A stretch of 64,000 bases of DNA, from contig CALUWA010000002.1 of the NCBI GenBank assembly GCA_944324365.1, positions 124,001 to 188,000 of the forward strand, read 5' to 3'. This stretch comes from Candidatus Gastranaerophilales bacterium (lineage in GTDB: Bacteria > Cyanobacteriota > Vampirovibrionia > Gastranaerophilales > Gastranaerophilaceae). Shown here piece by piece: positions 43,224-50,983 of this stretch. The position numbers were made by a program, and so were the translations under genes. How positions within the stretch are numbered: the first letter of the stretch is position 1; every line of letters starts with the position of its first letter. The notes below the pieces were generated by a model. That model had not been told where the DNA came from. It saw only the letters and a list, made by a program, of their open reading frames with translations, and ran no database searches.

Positions 43224-44870
43224 ATGACAGTTTTAAATAAAGAGAAAACAGAAATTCTGACCGGTGCGCAGATTATTGTTAAAACCCTGAAACAACTGGG
43301 GGTGGATACAATATTCGGTTATCCGGGCGGTATTGTTTTGAGTATTTATGACGAACTGTTTAAGCAGAATGATATAAAGCATTATCTTGTCCGACATGAA
43401 CAGGCTGCCGTGCACGCTGCAGAGGGTTATGCAAGGGTTTCCGGAAAGTGCGGGGTTGTTCTTGTAACATCCGGGCCTGGTGCGTCAAATACCGTATCCG
43501 GAATTGCTAATGCCTACCTTGACGGGTATCCTCTTGTGGTTTTAACAGGTCAGGTCGTTTCAAATCTTATCGGGAAAAACGCTTTTCAGGAAGTTAATAT
43601 TGTAGATATTACAAAATCTTGTACAAAGGCTGCGTTTCAGGTAACTTCTGTTAATAATTTAGAGAATACTCTTGTTCGGGCGTTTGATTGTGCAATGTCC
43701 GGCAAACGCGGTCCTGTTGTTGTTGATATGGCGAAAGATATTTTTACTGCCGAATGCAAATATATGCCTGAGGTTAATTTGCAAGTAAATGAAACTAACG
43801 GGTTTGTCGGGGATGTAACAGAGATTTTAAATGAAATAATTTCAGCAAAACATCCGGTAGTTGTTGCAGGCGGAGGGGTAGTTGCATCAAAAGCCGATAA
43901 AGAACTTTTTAACTTTGTTAAAGCATTAGACATTCCTATAGTGAATACAATGATGGCGCTTGGAAGTTATCCGCAGAATGATAAAAATTATCTCGGAATG
44001 ATCGGAATATTCGGGCAGAAAAGTGCTAATCAGGTTTTGCGCGAGTCGGATTTGATTTTTTCTATCGGTGCAAGATTTAACGACAGAATTACCTGTTGTT
44101 TCAATAAAGAAGAGCTTGGCAGAAAATTTATTCAGCTTGATATAAGTGAGGATGAAATTTCGAGAAATATTCCGGCATTTTATACTCTTGTCGGGGATGC
44201 AAGGCTTATCCTTGGAAAAATGAATGAAGAACTTCAAAAAAGAGGATATTCCTCTGTTCATGAAGCTTGGCTTAATGAGGCGTGTGCTTTAAAGAAATTA
44301 AATGATACAAATGGAAAAATTTCAGAAAAGTTACACTCTTTTGAAGTTATTCAGGAAATTTATAATTATACAAAAGATATGAATTTGCCTGTAACGACGG
44401 AAGTCGGCCAGCATCAGCTCTGGACGGCGCAAAATTATAAATTTAAGTATCCGGGGCAATTTATTACATCAGGCGGAGCAGGAACTATGGGATTTGGTTT
44501 TCCTGCTGCAATTGGTGCAAGTATTGCCGGCGGCAAGAGTCCTGTTATATGTATCGCAGGAGACGGTTCTTTTCAAATGAATGAGCAGGAACTTGCGGTA
44601 TGTTATGATTATAATATTCCGGTAAAGATTTTCATATTAAATAACGGATATTTGGGAATGGTAAGACAGCTGCAGCAAAAAGGTTTTGAAGGGCGTTATG
44701 CCGAAACAAAAATTTCAAATCCTGATTTTATAAAATTAGCGGAAGCTTATAATATTCCCGGCATCCGGGTCGAAAAAAGAGAAGATATTCAAGCCGCATT
44801 GGATAAAGCTTTTGCGGTTTCATCTCCTTATGTTGTTGATTTTACAGTTGAACCTATGGAAGTTGTTTAA
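43224..44870 (+). CDS. ilvB: Acetolactate synthase, catalytic subunit
   Basis: 548-residue ThDP enzyme that makes acetolactate for Val/Leu/Ile synthesis. Catalytic Glu in VRHEQAAVHAAEGYARVSGK; GPGASNTVSGIANAYLDGYP; C-terminal ThDP motif GDGSFQMNEQELAVCYDYNI ending near ILNNGYLGMVRQLQQ. AAGGAG upstream. No ilvN regulatory subunit follows. Instead a pilin-like gene overlaps the stop by one base (TAATG), so an AlsS-like catabolic role without a small subunit is possible. Confidence 0.95.
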   Translation: MTVLNKEKTEILTGAQIIVKTLKQLGVDTIFGYPGGIVLSIYDELFKQNDIKHYLVRHEQAAVHAAEGYARVSGKCGVVLVTSGPGASNTVSGIANAYLDGYPLVVLTGQVVSNLIGKNAFQEVNIVDITKSCTKAAFQVTSVNNLENTLVRAFDCAMSGKRGPVVVDMAKDIFTAECKYMPEVNLQVNETNGFVGDVTEILNEIISAKHPVVVAGGGVVASKADKELFNFVKALDIPIVNTMMALGSYPQNDKNYLGMIGIFGQKSANQVLRESDLIFSIGARFNDRITCCFNKEELGRKFIQLDISEDEISRNIPAFYTLVGDARLILGKMNEELQKRGYSSVHEAWLNEACALKKLNDTNGKISEKLHSFEVIQEIYNYTKDMNLPVTTEVGQHQLWTAQNYKFKYPGQFITSGGAGTMGFGFPAAIGASIAGGKSPVICIAGDGSFQMNEQELAVCYDYNIPVKIFILNNGYLGMVRQLQQKGFEGRYAETKISNPDFIKLAEAYNIPGIRVEKREDIQAALDKAFAVSSPYVVDFTVEPMEVV

Positions 44871-45481
44871 TGAAACGTTTGGTAATATTGTTATTTATAT
44901 TTTTTATGGTAGTTGGGTTCGGAACGTATAGCGCCGTTAATAAGATCAAGTATAGAGAAATGCAAAACCGTTTTAGAAATTTTTATTCCGTATATGCCGG
45001 GCTTTTGCAAAGTACGGTTATGGATATGTCGGGAGAAACAGATTGTTATTATTCAACCTCCGGGGAAGCTAATATTTCCGGCTGCGACAATTTTTACAGA
45101 ACTTTTGTGCAAAAAATGAAAATAAAAAAATACTGTCAGAATAATGCTTTAGCTCAAAATTGTGTTGCCAGATACGAAGCGTATCCAACAACTCCAAAAT
45201 GTTATGGTTTTTTTGAGAGAATGATTAATGACGAAGACGATGTATTTGTTTTTGAAGACGGCAGCAGTATTATTATTTTTAACACAAAAGATGAACAGAG
45301 AACTCCGTTTTTTGCGGTGGATGTTAACGGTGTAAACCCTCCAAATAAAGCCGGAGAGGATTTGTTTACTATGCTTATAATGCGAAATGCCGGCGGGTCT
45401 TATTATTTTCATTCAAATATTACATATTGTCTGCCGGTGGAAAAAGGCGGTATCGAAAATATCCAGGATATTTATAAATAA
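44870..45481 (+). CDS. Pilin-like protein E without a prepilin leader
   Basis: 203 residues. The N-terminus is a plain membrane anchor or uncleaved signal (MKRLVILLFIFFMVVGFGTY), with no A-F-T-L-A-E site. After it the sequence follows the local pilins: RFRNFYSVYAGLLQSTVMDM and the motif VDVNGVNPPNKAGEDLFTML. There are several Cys (CYYS, CDN, CQN, CVA, CYGF) for disulfides. It is translationally coupled to ilvB. It may be a minor pseudopilin that uses the Sec pathway or a pilin that lost its leader. A strong terminator follows. Confidence 0.65.
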   Translation: MKRLVILLFIFFMVVGFGTYSAVNKIKYREMQNRFRNFYSVYAGLLQSTVMDMSGETDCYYSTSGEANISGCDNFYRTFVQKMKIKKYCQNNALAQNCVARYEAYPTTPKCYGFFERMINDEDDVFVFEDGSSIIIFNTKDEQRTPFFAVDVNGVNPPNKAGEDLFTMLIMRNAGGSYYFHSNITYCLPVEKGGIENIQDIYK

Positions 45482-45512
45482 AAAGTCTGAAGATTTATTC
45501 TTCAGACTTTTT
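45481..45512 (+). terminator. Rho-independent terminator of the M16-ilvB-pilin operon
   Basis: AAGTCTGAAGA, loop TTTAT, TCTTCAGACTT, then TTTTA. Confidence 0.92.
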
Positions 45513-45530
45513 TAGTTATTCCTTTTTGGG

Positions 45531-45848
45531 TTATTCAACAGTGAACAGCTCTTTCCATTGTTGTTTTTTTGTTTCAACCTTTTGTTTTCTTTCAGCCTGT
45601 TTCTTTTCCCGTTCCGCTTTCTTTGCAGCTATCTTTTTTTCACGCTCTTTTTGTTTTTGTATACGCTGAGCTTTTTTCTTTGCCGCTTTTTGTTTTTTGG
45701 CTTGAGCTTTTTGGTATGCAGACTGTTCTTTTTGCGAAACGCTTGAAGTTGTTTTTTTAAGCCAGCTTGAAATCGGGCCTTCTGCCGCATTTGCAGCCCC
45801 AACCGATATAACTGCAGCAGCCATCAGTAATACTAATACTTTTTTCAT
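45531..45848 (-). CDS. Small secreted Lys-rich coiled-coil protein
   Basis: 105 residues. Signal peptide MKKVLVLLMAAAVISVGAAN ending at ANA. The rest is almost entirely Lys/Gln/Glu/Ala helix (QKAAKKKAQRIQKQKEREKK). The C-terminus KQQWKELFTVE matches the EAWKELLSE end of the next protein upstream, so they are probably paralogues of one family. GGAGA upstream of the ATG. 16 bp after the neighbour's stop, hence one operon. Function unknown; a strongly basic periplasmic or surface helix. Confidence 0.7.
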   Translation of the reverse strand: MKKVLVLLMAAAVISVGAANAAEGPISSWLKKTTSSVSQKEQSAYQKAQAKKQKAAKKKAQRIQKQKEREKKIAAKKAEREKKQAERKQKVETKKQQWKELFTVE

Positions 45849-45864
45849 AGATTTTCTCCTTTAA

Positions 45865-46575
45865 TTATTCGGAAAGTAGTTCTTTCCAAGCTTCCTTTTT
45901 TTGTTCTATTTTTTGCTGTAATTCTTGTTTGTTTTTTTCACTTTCAGCTTGTCTTTGTTCTTGTTGCTGCTGCCAATCTTGTTTTCTCTGTTCCCAAGCT
46001 TCTTGCCTTTGTTCCTGTTGGTTTTCAAATTCCTGTTTTTTCTGCTCTATTGAATCTTGGAAATTTTGTTGTTGTTGTTTTAGTGCTTCTTGATTTTGTT
46101 CTTGTTGTTTTTGCCAATCTTGTTTCCTCTGTTCCCAAGCTTCTTGTCTTTGTTCCTGTTGATTCAGAAATTCTTGTTTCTTTTGCTCAAGCATATTTTG
46201 GTTATTTTGCTGCTGTTGTTGAACTTCCTGTTGTTTTTGTTCCCAGGCATTTTGTCTTTCTTCCTGTTGTTTCATAAACTCTTGTTTCTTTTGCTCAAGA
46301 GCATTTTGGAAGTCTTGCTGCTGCAGCTGGATTTCTTGTTTCTTTTGTTCCCAGGCTTCCTGATTTGCCTTTTGGTTTGCTGCAGCTGCATCTTCGCTTG
46401 CCTGTTGCAATTCCTGCAGTTTCTTTTCTGCATCAATTACTTTTTGTGTATGTTTTTGAATAAATTGTTCAGTATAAGTTGTTCCTGTTTCAGCCTCCGG
46501 TGCGGTTGTATCTGCAAAAGCTGCCGGAGCAAATATTATTGCAAGTACCATTGATGACATTAATAACTTTTTCAT
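45865..46575 (-). CDS. Secreted repetitive coiled-coil protein
   Basis: 236 residues. Signal peptide MKKLLMSSMVLAIIFAPAAF, cleavage after AFA. From about residue 75 the protein is built of 18-residue helical units in pairs, four ~36-residue copies beginning AWEQ(K/R)KQ, the third with an extra 11 residues. An 18-residue period is 7+11, a continuous coiled coil. It ends EAWKELLSE, like its downstream neighbour. Gln/Glu-rich and devoid of Cys. Copy number may vary between strains because the DNA repeats are similar. Confidence 0.75.
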   Translation of the reverse strand: MKKLLMSSMVLAIIFAPAAFADTTAPEAETGTTYTEQFIQKHTQKVIDAEKKLQELQQASEDAAAANQKANQEAWEQKKQEIQLQQQDFQNALEQKKQEFMKQQEERQNAWEQKQQEVQQQQQNNQNMLEQKKQEFLNQQEQRQEAWEQRKQDWQKQQEQNQEALKQQQQNFQDSIEQKKQEFENQQEQRQEAWEQRKQDWQQQQEQRQAESEKNKQELQQKIEQKKEAWKELLSE

Positions 46576-46604
46576 ATACTCTCCTTTCTTCTATTTTATT
46601 TATA

Positions 46605-47306
46605 CTATATTACATTATACATTTCAATTATTTTTTCAATCCCGTTTTTTGCAACGGCAAAAATTTCAAGCATTTGGTTATAATCATATGGTTCTCCTTC
46701 TGCCGTTGTTTGGAATTCTATTATTTTGCCGCTTTTGGTTAGAACAACATTGCTGTCAACCCGGGCATGTGAATCCTCTTCATAATTTAAATCAAGTCTG
46801 ATTTCATTATCAACAATTCCGGCAGATATTGCGGCAACCGGCTCAATAATAGGATTTTCTTTCAATTTACCTTCTTTTAACAGTTTTTCAACAGCTATTT
46901 TTAACGCCAGAAATCCTCCGCAAATACTTGCTGTTCTGGTTCCGCCGTCAGCTTGGATGACATCTGCGTCAATTGTTATTGTGATATCCGGCATTTTCTC
47001 TAAATCTACACATGCTCTCAGGCTTCTTCCGATAAGTCTTTGTATTTCCTGTGTTCTGCCGGAAATTTTAGTGCGTTCTCTCTGGCATCTTACGTTTGTT
47101 GATGACGGAAGAAGAGAATATTCTGCAGTAAGCCAGCCGCGCGGGTCATCTTTTTCCATCCATTTCGGTTTTCCTTCTTCAATGGATGCTGTTGTTATAA
47201 CTTTTGTATCGCCGAATTCAACCAGTACGGAGCCGAGCGCATTCTTGGTAAAATCTTTTGTAAATGCTATTTTCCTTAATTCATTATTTTTTCTGTCTGT
47301 TCGCAT
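46605..47306 (-). CDS. rph: Ribonuclease PH
   Basis: 233-residue phosphorolytic 3'-5' exoribonuclease that trims tRNA 3' ends. RTDRKNNELRKIAFTKDFTK, SVLVEFGDTKVITTASIEEG, the Arg-rich loop RERTKISGRTQEIQRLIGRS and DADVIQADGGTRTASICGGF are diagnostic. AAGGAA upstream of the ATG at 47306. The zinc-ribbon gene ends 3 bases before it. Confidence 0.96.
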   Translation of the reverse strand: MRTDRKNNELRKIAFTKDFTKNALGSVLVEFGDTKVITTASIEEGKPKWMEKDDPRGWLTAEYSLLPSSTNVRCQRERTKISGRTQEIQRLIGRSLRACVDLEKMPDITITIDADVIQADGGTRTASICGGFLALKIAVEKLLKEGKLKENPIIEPVAAISAGIVDNEIRLDLNYEEDSHARVDSNVVLTKSGKIIEFQTTAEGEPYDYNQMLEIFAVAKNGIEKIIEMYNVI

Positions 47307-47309
47307 AAC

Positions 47310-47534
47310 CTATTCCTTATAATCGTAATCCCACATATAAATCTGGCCGCAATATCTGCATACGGCATGCTCATTCATAAATCGTAAGTCCGGTATGAAT
47401 GTGTATCCGTCAACTGATATTTGAAGTTCCTTTTTCTTGTTGTAAGTCTGTTCAAATTTTCTTTCCCCTTGGTATTCCGGTGAAAACATTAATTCAAATT
47501 TATCTACTGATTTGCAGTTCTTACAGATAAACAT
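47310..47534 (-). CDS. Small zinc-ribbon protein
   Basis: 74 residues with two CxxC knuckles, CKNC near the start and CRYC near the end (AVCRYCGQIYMWD), which should form one zinc ribbon. GGAG lies upstream of the ATG at 47534. It is packed between the membrane protein (stop at 47552) and rph, so all three form one operon. Possibly nucleic-acid binding; no family is named. Confidence 0.7.
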   Translation of the reverse strand: MFICKNCKSVDKFELMFSPEYQGERKFEQTYNKKKELQISVDGYTFIPDLRFMNEHAVCRYCGQIYMWDYDYKE

Positions 47535-47551
47535 TATCTCTGCTCCGTTTA

Positions 47552-48526
47552 TTAATCTTTGTATTTGCGGTTTGCTCTTTCTATTATTTCCGGATCCAAC
47601 TGTTTTCTACCTGTTTTTCTCCTTTGTGATGGTTGATTTTCAGTAAGAGCCTTGTACCAAAGTGCCCAGCAAATACTTCTTAAAGGAAGCGTAAAACCTG
47701 CAACTATAAATGTAACGATTTGGGCAACAAAACTGTTCGCAACTTTGTCCGGAGTTATTAAGTTAAATGAGGAATTAATCCTGAGCATTGTGTCATTTAT
47801 CGCATCAATCGGAACATAGTTTACAAGAGTCGCTTCAAAAAATTCAGATAAAAAGCCTGTTAGTTTTGTGAAATCAAAAATAACGGAAACACCTTCCACA
47901 AAAAGAAATGTTACAGTTCCGATTGCAATAAGTATAAGGAGCGTTCTTATGCTGTTACCGCGTATTATTTGAAAACTTCTTTTAAAACAGCCTGCTGCAG
48001 ACACATCAGGTTCAAAAGAGAATACCTGGAAAATCAGTATAAAGTATATAAAGAAAAATGCCCCGACAACCCAGAAAAACGGTATAAATGCAACAAGCCA
48101 AAAAAGTGAATACAAAAGCCAAAGAGCTATGAATTTAATTGAGCGGCGGGTTACGGTTTCATTGTGAGCCGGAAAATCGTATATTTTTCCGGAGCTTAAA
48201 AAGCCTTCTGTAATAGAATTTACGGCTCCGTATGCAACAAGATAATCCCAAAACGCTTTCATAAAGATTAAAAGACCCGGGATTATAATTATCATTATTG
48301 CCAGTGTTATTGTTGACATATCCCGTAAGATGTCATACTTTAAAGCCAAATCCGGAAGGTAATAATTGAACATCGCGGCAAGACCGAATACAAGTCCCAG
48401 CCCAAGGACTTGCCCAAGTACCGGAAATGCCATATATCCGCAAAATTTTAAGAAATTCCCGCTGTACATTCTTATTGCCGCAAGCACTACCCAGACCATA
48501 TTATCTTCAACTTTAATTTTTGCCAT
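47552..48526 (-). CDS. Multi-pass membrane protein of unknown function
   Basis: 324 residues with about six to seven hydrophobic segments (CGYMAFPVLGQVLGLGLVFG, LAIMIIIIPGLLIFMKAFWD, ALWLLYSLFWLVAFIPFFWV, LLILIAIGTVTFLFVEGVSV, VAQIVTFIVAGFTLP). The KRSFQIIRGNSIRTL turn followed by a helix resembles DUF975/YciC-like membrane proteins. The tail is basic (SQRRKTGRKQLDPEIIERAN). First gene of the membrane protein-zinc ribbon-rph operon; GGAGG upstream. Confidence 0.75.
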   Translation of the reverse strand: MAKIKVEDNMVWVVLAAIRMYSGNFLKFCGYMAFPVLGQVLGLGLVFGLAAMFNYYLPDLALKYDILRDMSTITLAIMIIIIPGLLIFMKAFWDYLVAYGAVNSITEGFLSSGKIYDFPAHNETVTRRSIKFIALWLLYSLFWLVAFIPFFWVVGAFFFIYFILIFQVFSFEPDVSAAGCFKRSFQIIRGNSIRTLLILIAIGTVTFLFVEGVSVIFDFTKLTGFLSEFFEATLVNYVPIDAINDTMLRINSSFNLITPDKVANSFVAQIVTFIVAGFTLPLRSICWALWYKALTENQPSQRRKTGRKQLDPEIIERANRKYKD

Positions 48527-48589
48527 GAATCCTCCATATAAGAGTTTTTATTGTATAATTATTCTATTACAAATAATGTTAAAAAAACA

Positions 48590-49225
48590 ATGACTGATTA
48601 CGAAGAAATTATAAAATCATTTGCGAAAGAAGATTACAGCCGAAACCTGGTTAATTTGCATATTCACACAACATTCTCCGACGGACTTGCGGATGCTGAA
48701 GATATTGTAAGACAGGCAAAAGACAAAGGTTATAAAAAAATTGCAATTTGCGACCATAATACGGTTGATGCCTATCTTAATACAAATATTATTAATGAAG
48801 ATATAGTTATTCCGGCGGTTGAATTTGATGTGTGGTGCGGGTATGTTTTTATGCATCTGCTGGGTTACGGAATAGATGTGCATAACGAAAATTTAAAACA
48901 GTTTTATGCCAAATCCAAAAAAGAAACGGAAGCGGATATTGTCAGAATATTTTCGACCCGTAATATAAAAAAGCTTATCAATGCAATTCATGATGCGGGC
49001 GGTATTGCGGTGCTGGCACATCCGGCATGCTGCTGGGCGCTTAGTATGGACAGATTTGTAAAAAAACTTATTTCATACGGGCTTGACGGGCTTGAAGTTT
49101 ATTATCCTTATCAAAGGCACCGCGGAATAATAAAATTCAGAACAGCGCATCATATAGAAAAACTTGCCGATAAATATAACCTGATAAAAACCGGCGGCAC
49201 GGATTTACATATAAAAAATCTATAG
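48590..49225 (+). CDS. PHP-domain phosphoesterase-like protein
   Basis: 211 residues from the ATG at 48590 (MTDYEEIIKSF); an in-frame upstream start overlaps promoter-like TATAAT at about 48553. Metal-binding PHP motifs: NLHIHTTFSDGLADAEDIVR, AICDHNTVDAY, AVLAHPACCWAL and TGGTDLHIKNL. Family members hydrolyse phosphate esters, such as histidinol phosphate or 3',5'-nucleotide bisphosphates. The tail is short, ending right after the last His motif. The 3' end overlaps the convergent gene by 6 bp. Confidence 0.85.
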   Translation: MTDYEEIIKSFAKEDYSRNLVNLHIHTTFSDGLADAEDIVRQAKDKGYKKIAICDHNTVDAYLNTNIINEDIVIPAVEFDVWCGYVFMHLLGYGIDVHNENLKQFYAKSKKETEADIVRIFSTRNIKKLINAIHDAGGIAVLAHPACCWALSMDRFVKKLISYGLDGLEVYYPYQRHRGIIKFRTAHHIEKLADKYNLIKTGGTDLHIKNL

Positions 49226-49873
49226 CCCGCCTTGCAGCCTGGATAAAGGCTCTTTACTGTTTGGCGGTAATATCATAATATTTGGATTTCTAAGGTTAAA
49301 CTTAAATCCGTAATTATTTTGTGTTTCCGGCGGAAATTCTTCGACCATGCCTATTACATTTTTGTACCAAGGCTTGGCTTCTCCTTTTGCAATAAGTTTT
49401 ATATTGCCTGAACACATTGTTTCGTCGCTTCTTCTTTGTGCAATTTGGAGAAGTCTTGTGCCTATATCTTTAAAATATTCTATTTTGTTGTTGTGGTAAG
49501 GAGTACCCGGTTTTGAATAATTCATCAATTTGTCCACAAATACATGACTCGGGTCTTCCGGGTATGTGAAGCTGTCATATGTACCGGGCAGATATTTTTT
49601 TATTACTATATCAGCTTCTCCGATAAGTTCGTTGTTGTCGTTTCTTATTGAATAATTTTCAGCATTGTGCCCTGTGTATTTTTTAAATACATTTAAAAAT
49701 CCCGGACTGTTGTCTGCTTTTCTGACATAAATTTTCCCGATATAACCTTCAAGGCAGCTTCCTATATTTGTATGTGTTAGGGTTTCAACACCCCAATGAC
49801 CGGTAAAATTCGGTGCCTTTGAGGTCGGTTTGCGGCAATATATCTGCGGATTATAATGAATACTGTTTATCAT
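49220..49873 (-). CDS. Unknown protein with a PNFTG-type N-terminus
   Basis: 217 residues with no signal peptide. It starts MINSIHYNPQIYCRKPTSKA then PNFTGHWGVET; a short Asn-rich lead into (N/S)FTG/FKG recurs, as I recall, in many uncharacterised Gastranaerophilales proteins. The body mixes Tyr/Pro/Asn (KKYLPGTYDSFTYPEDPSHV) with a helical segment (DIGTRLLQIAQRRSDE). No motif gives a function. No clear Shine-Dalgarno. Confidence 0.6.
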   Translation of the reverse strand: MINSIHYNPQIYCRKPTSKAPNFTGHWGVETLTHTNIGSCLEGYIGKIYVRKADNSPGFLNVFKKYTGHNAENYSIRNDNNELIGEADIVIKKYLPGTYDSFTYPEDPSHVFVDKLMNYSKPGTPYHNNKIEYFKDIGTRLLQIAQRRSDETMCSGNIKLIAKGEAKPWYKNVIGMVEEFPPETQNNYGFKFNLRNPNIMILPPNSKEPLSRLQGGL

Positions 49874-49948
49874 ATTTCTGTTAATGAAACTGATATGTTA
49901 AAATTGCCTAATTTTATAATTGCACTTAAAAAATCTTAACAAACCTTC

Positions 49949-50200
49949 TTATGCAATCCATTCTCTTGTTGCGCTTTTCGGCATAGGGGCTGGTTGCGCC
50001 GTGTCATACCTTGCAAGATTTTCGGCTAATTTTGAAGAATCTATATTTGGGGTAACTTTATCAATATTATAGCTTTGAGCTGACGGAGCTGTTACATTTG
50101 CCATTGTTGAAGCAGCAACAGCGGAATTTGCATCCCCGTATTGTGCTGCGAAGTTGCTTCCTGCTGTTGGTTGTATTGTAATTCCTTTAAACTGTAACAT
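49949..50200 (-). CDS. Small unknown protein, second of a pair
   Basis: 83 residues, Ala/Ser/Asn-rich (GDANSAVAASTMANVTAPSA), N-terminus MLQFKGITIQP. AAGGAGAGAACA precedes the ATG at 50200, within the 15-bp gap after the 97-residue gene. It lacks a signal peptide. No family recognised. The N-terminal FKG resembles the FTG start of the next gene. Confidence 0.55.
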   Translation of the reverse strand: MLQFKGITIQPTAGSNFAAQYGDANSAVAASTMANVTAPSAQSYNIDKVTPNIDSSKLAENLARYDTAQPAPMPKSATREWIA

Positions 50201-50215
50201 TTTTATGTTCTCTCC

Positions 50216-50509
50216 TTAAGCTATATTGTAATATGATACTTCCTGCGGAGCGTTGTACCCGAAAAATCTGCTCATCCCGCCTTGGTTGTAGTCCTGTATA
50301 ATGTCATAATTTTTAATAATGCCGTCCATGCCTTTTGATGCACCCATCGCATCGTTAACTTTCATAGCTATGTTTGCCATCCCAAGAGTTCGGTTGTCAA
50401 AGTTTGGCATGCTTATCTGGCTTGTTTTATATGTCCGTGAAATGTCACTTGAATCTGTATATCTGACGCGTCCGACTGCGCTTATACTTTGCTGGTCTTC
50501 GTAGCCCAT
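50216..50509 (-). CDS. Small unknown protein, first of a pair
   Basis: 97 residues (MGYEDQQSISAVGRVRYTDS, then MANIAMKVNDAMGASKGMDG). AAAAGGAAAAT lies before the ATG at 50509. No signal peptide, Cys or recognised motif. The paired 83-residue gene follows at once, so both are probably one transcript. Confidence 0.55.
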   Translation of the reverse strand: MGYEDQQSISAVGRVRYTDSSDISRTYKTSQISMPNFDNRTLGMANIAMKVNDAMGASKGMDGIIKNYDIIQDYNQGGMSRFFGYNAPQEVSYYNIA

Positions 50510-50748
50510 GATATTTTCCTTTTGTTCCTATTGTATAACTTATATATATAAAGTATATAATATTAGAAAAATTGCTTTTCAGGCCGCAGTGCTTGTTACA
50601 AAAGTTAATATACTGAACTATATCCTTTCTATATATATAATGCCCAAAAAATAACACTCTCAAAACAAATGTTAAGTTTTGTAAAGTGTAAAAACTACAC
50701 TATATTAAGGTTTTTCAGATATGTATAAAAATTTAAGAAAAGAAAATG

Positions 50749-50777
50749 TTGACATTTAAAATCTTCCATGCAATAAT
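50749..50777 (+). promoter_or_regulatory. Strong sigma70-type promoter without a downstream gene
   Basis: Consensus TTGACA (50749-50754), a 17-base spacer and AATAAT (50772-50777). There is no plus-strand coding gene within 1.7 kb, but a terminator is found 120 bases on. Confidence 0.65.
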
Positions 50778-50783
50778 AAGTAC

Positions 50784-50923
50784 ATAAGATTTAAGTGTAG
50801 TCGAAACACTAAATATAAATAGATTCATTAACCCCAAAAACATATAAACTCCTAAATAATAAACACTAAAAGAGACCATTAGGATGCAGAAAACGACCCA
50901 CTCAGAAATGAGTGGTTTTTTTT
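50784..50923 (+). ncRNA. Candidate small RNA, about 140 nt
   Basis: Bounded by the promoter above (+1 expected near 50784) and the hairpin CCACTCA-GAAA-TGAGTGG followed by eight T (50898-50923). The interior is A-rich and single-stranded-looking, with a small hairpin near the 5' end (GTGTAGTCGAAACAC, 50795-50809). No ORF with a ribosome binding site lies inside. It resembles no RNA family that I know by sequence. Together with the terminator at 50932 it accounts for the 50510-50983 gap. Confidence 0.5.
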
Positions 50924-50931
50924 ATGCTAAT

Positions 50932-50966
50932 AAAAATATCCCCGCAAACGATGCGAGGATATTTTT
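50932..50966 (-). terminator. Rho-independent terminator of prepilin D
   Basis: On the minus strand AAAAATATCCTCGC pairs with GCGGGGATATTTTT around ATCGTTT. Confidence 0.8.
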
Positions 50967-50983
50967 AAGTGTTAAGTATACAT

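Noticed and set aside
46090-46554. 154-codon hydrophobic plus-strand ORF opposite the coiled-coil gene
   Set aside because: It is the complement of Gln/Glu/Lys codons, giving Leu/Phe/Val runs, and has no ribosome binding site.
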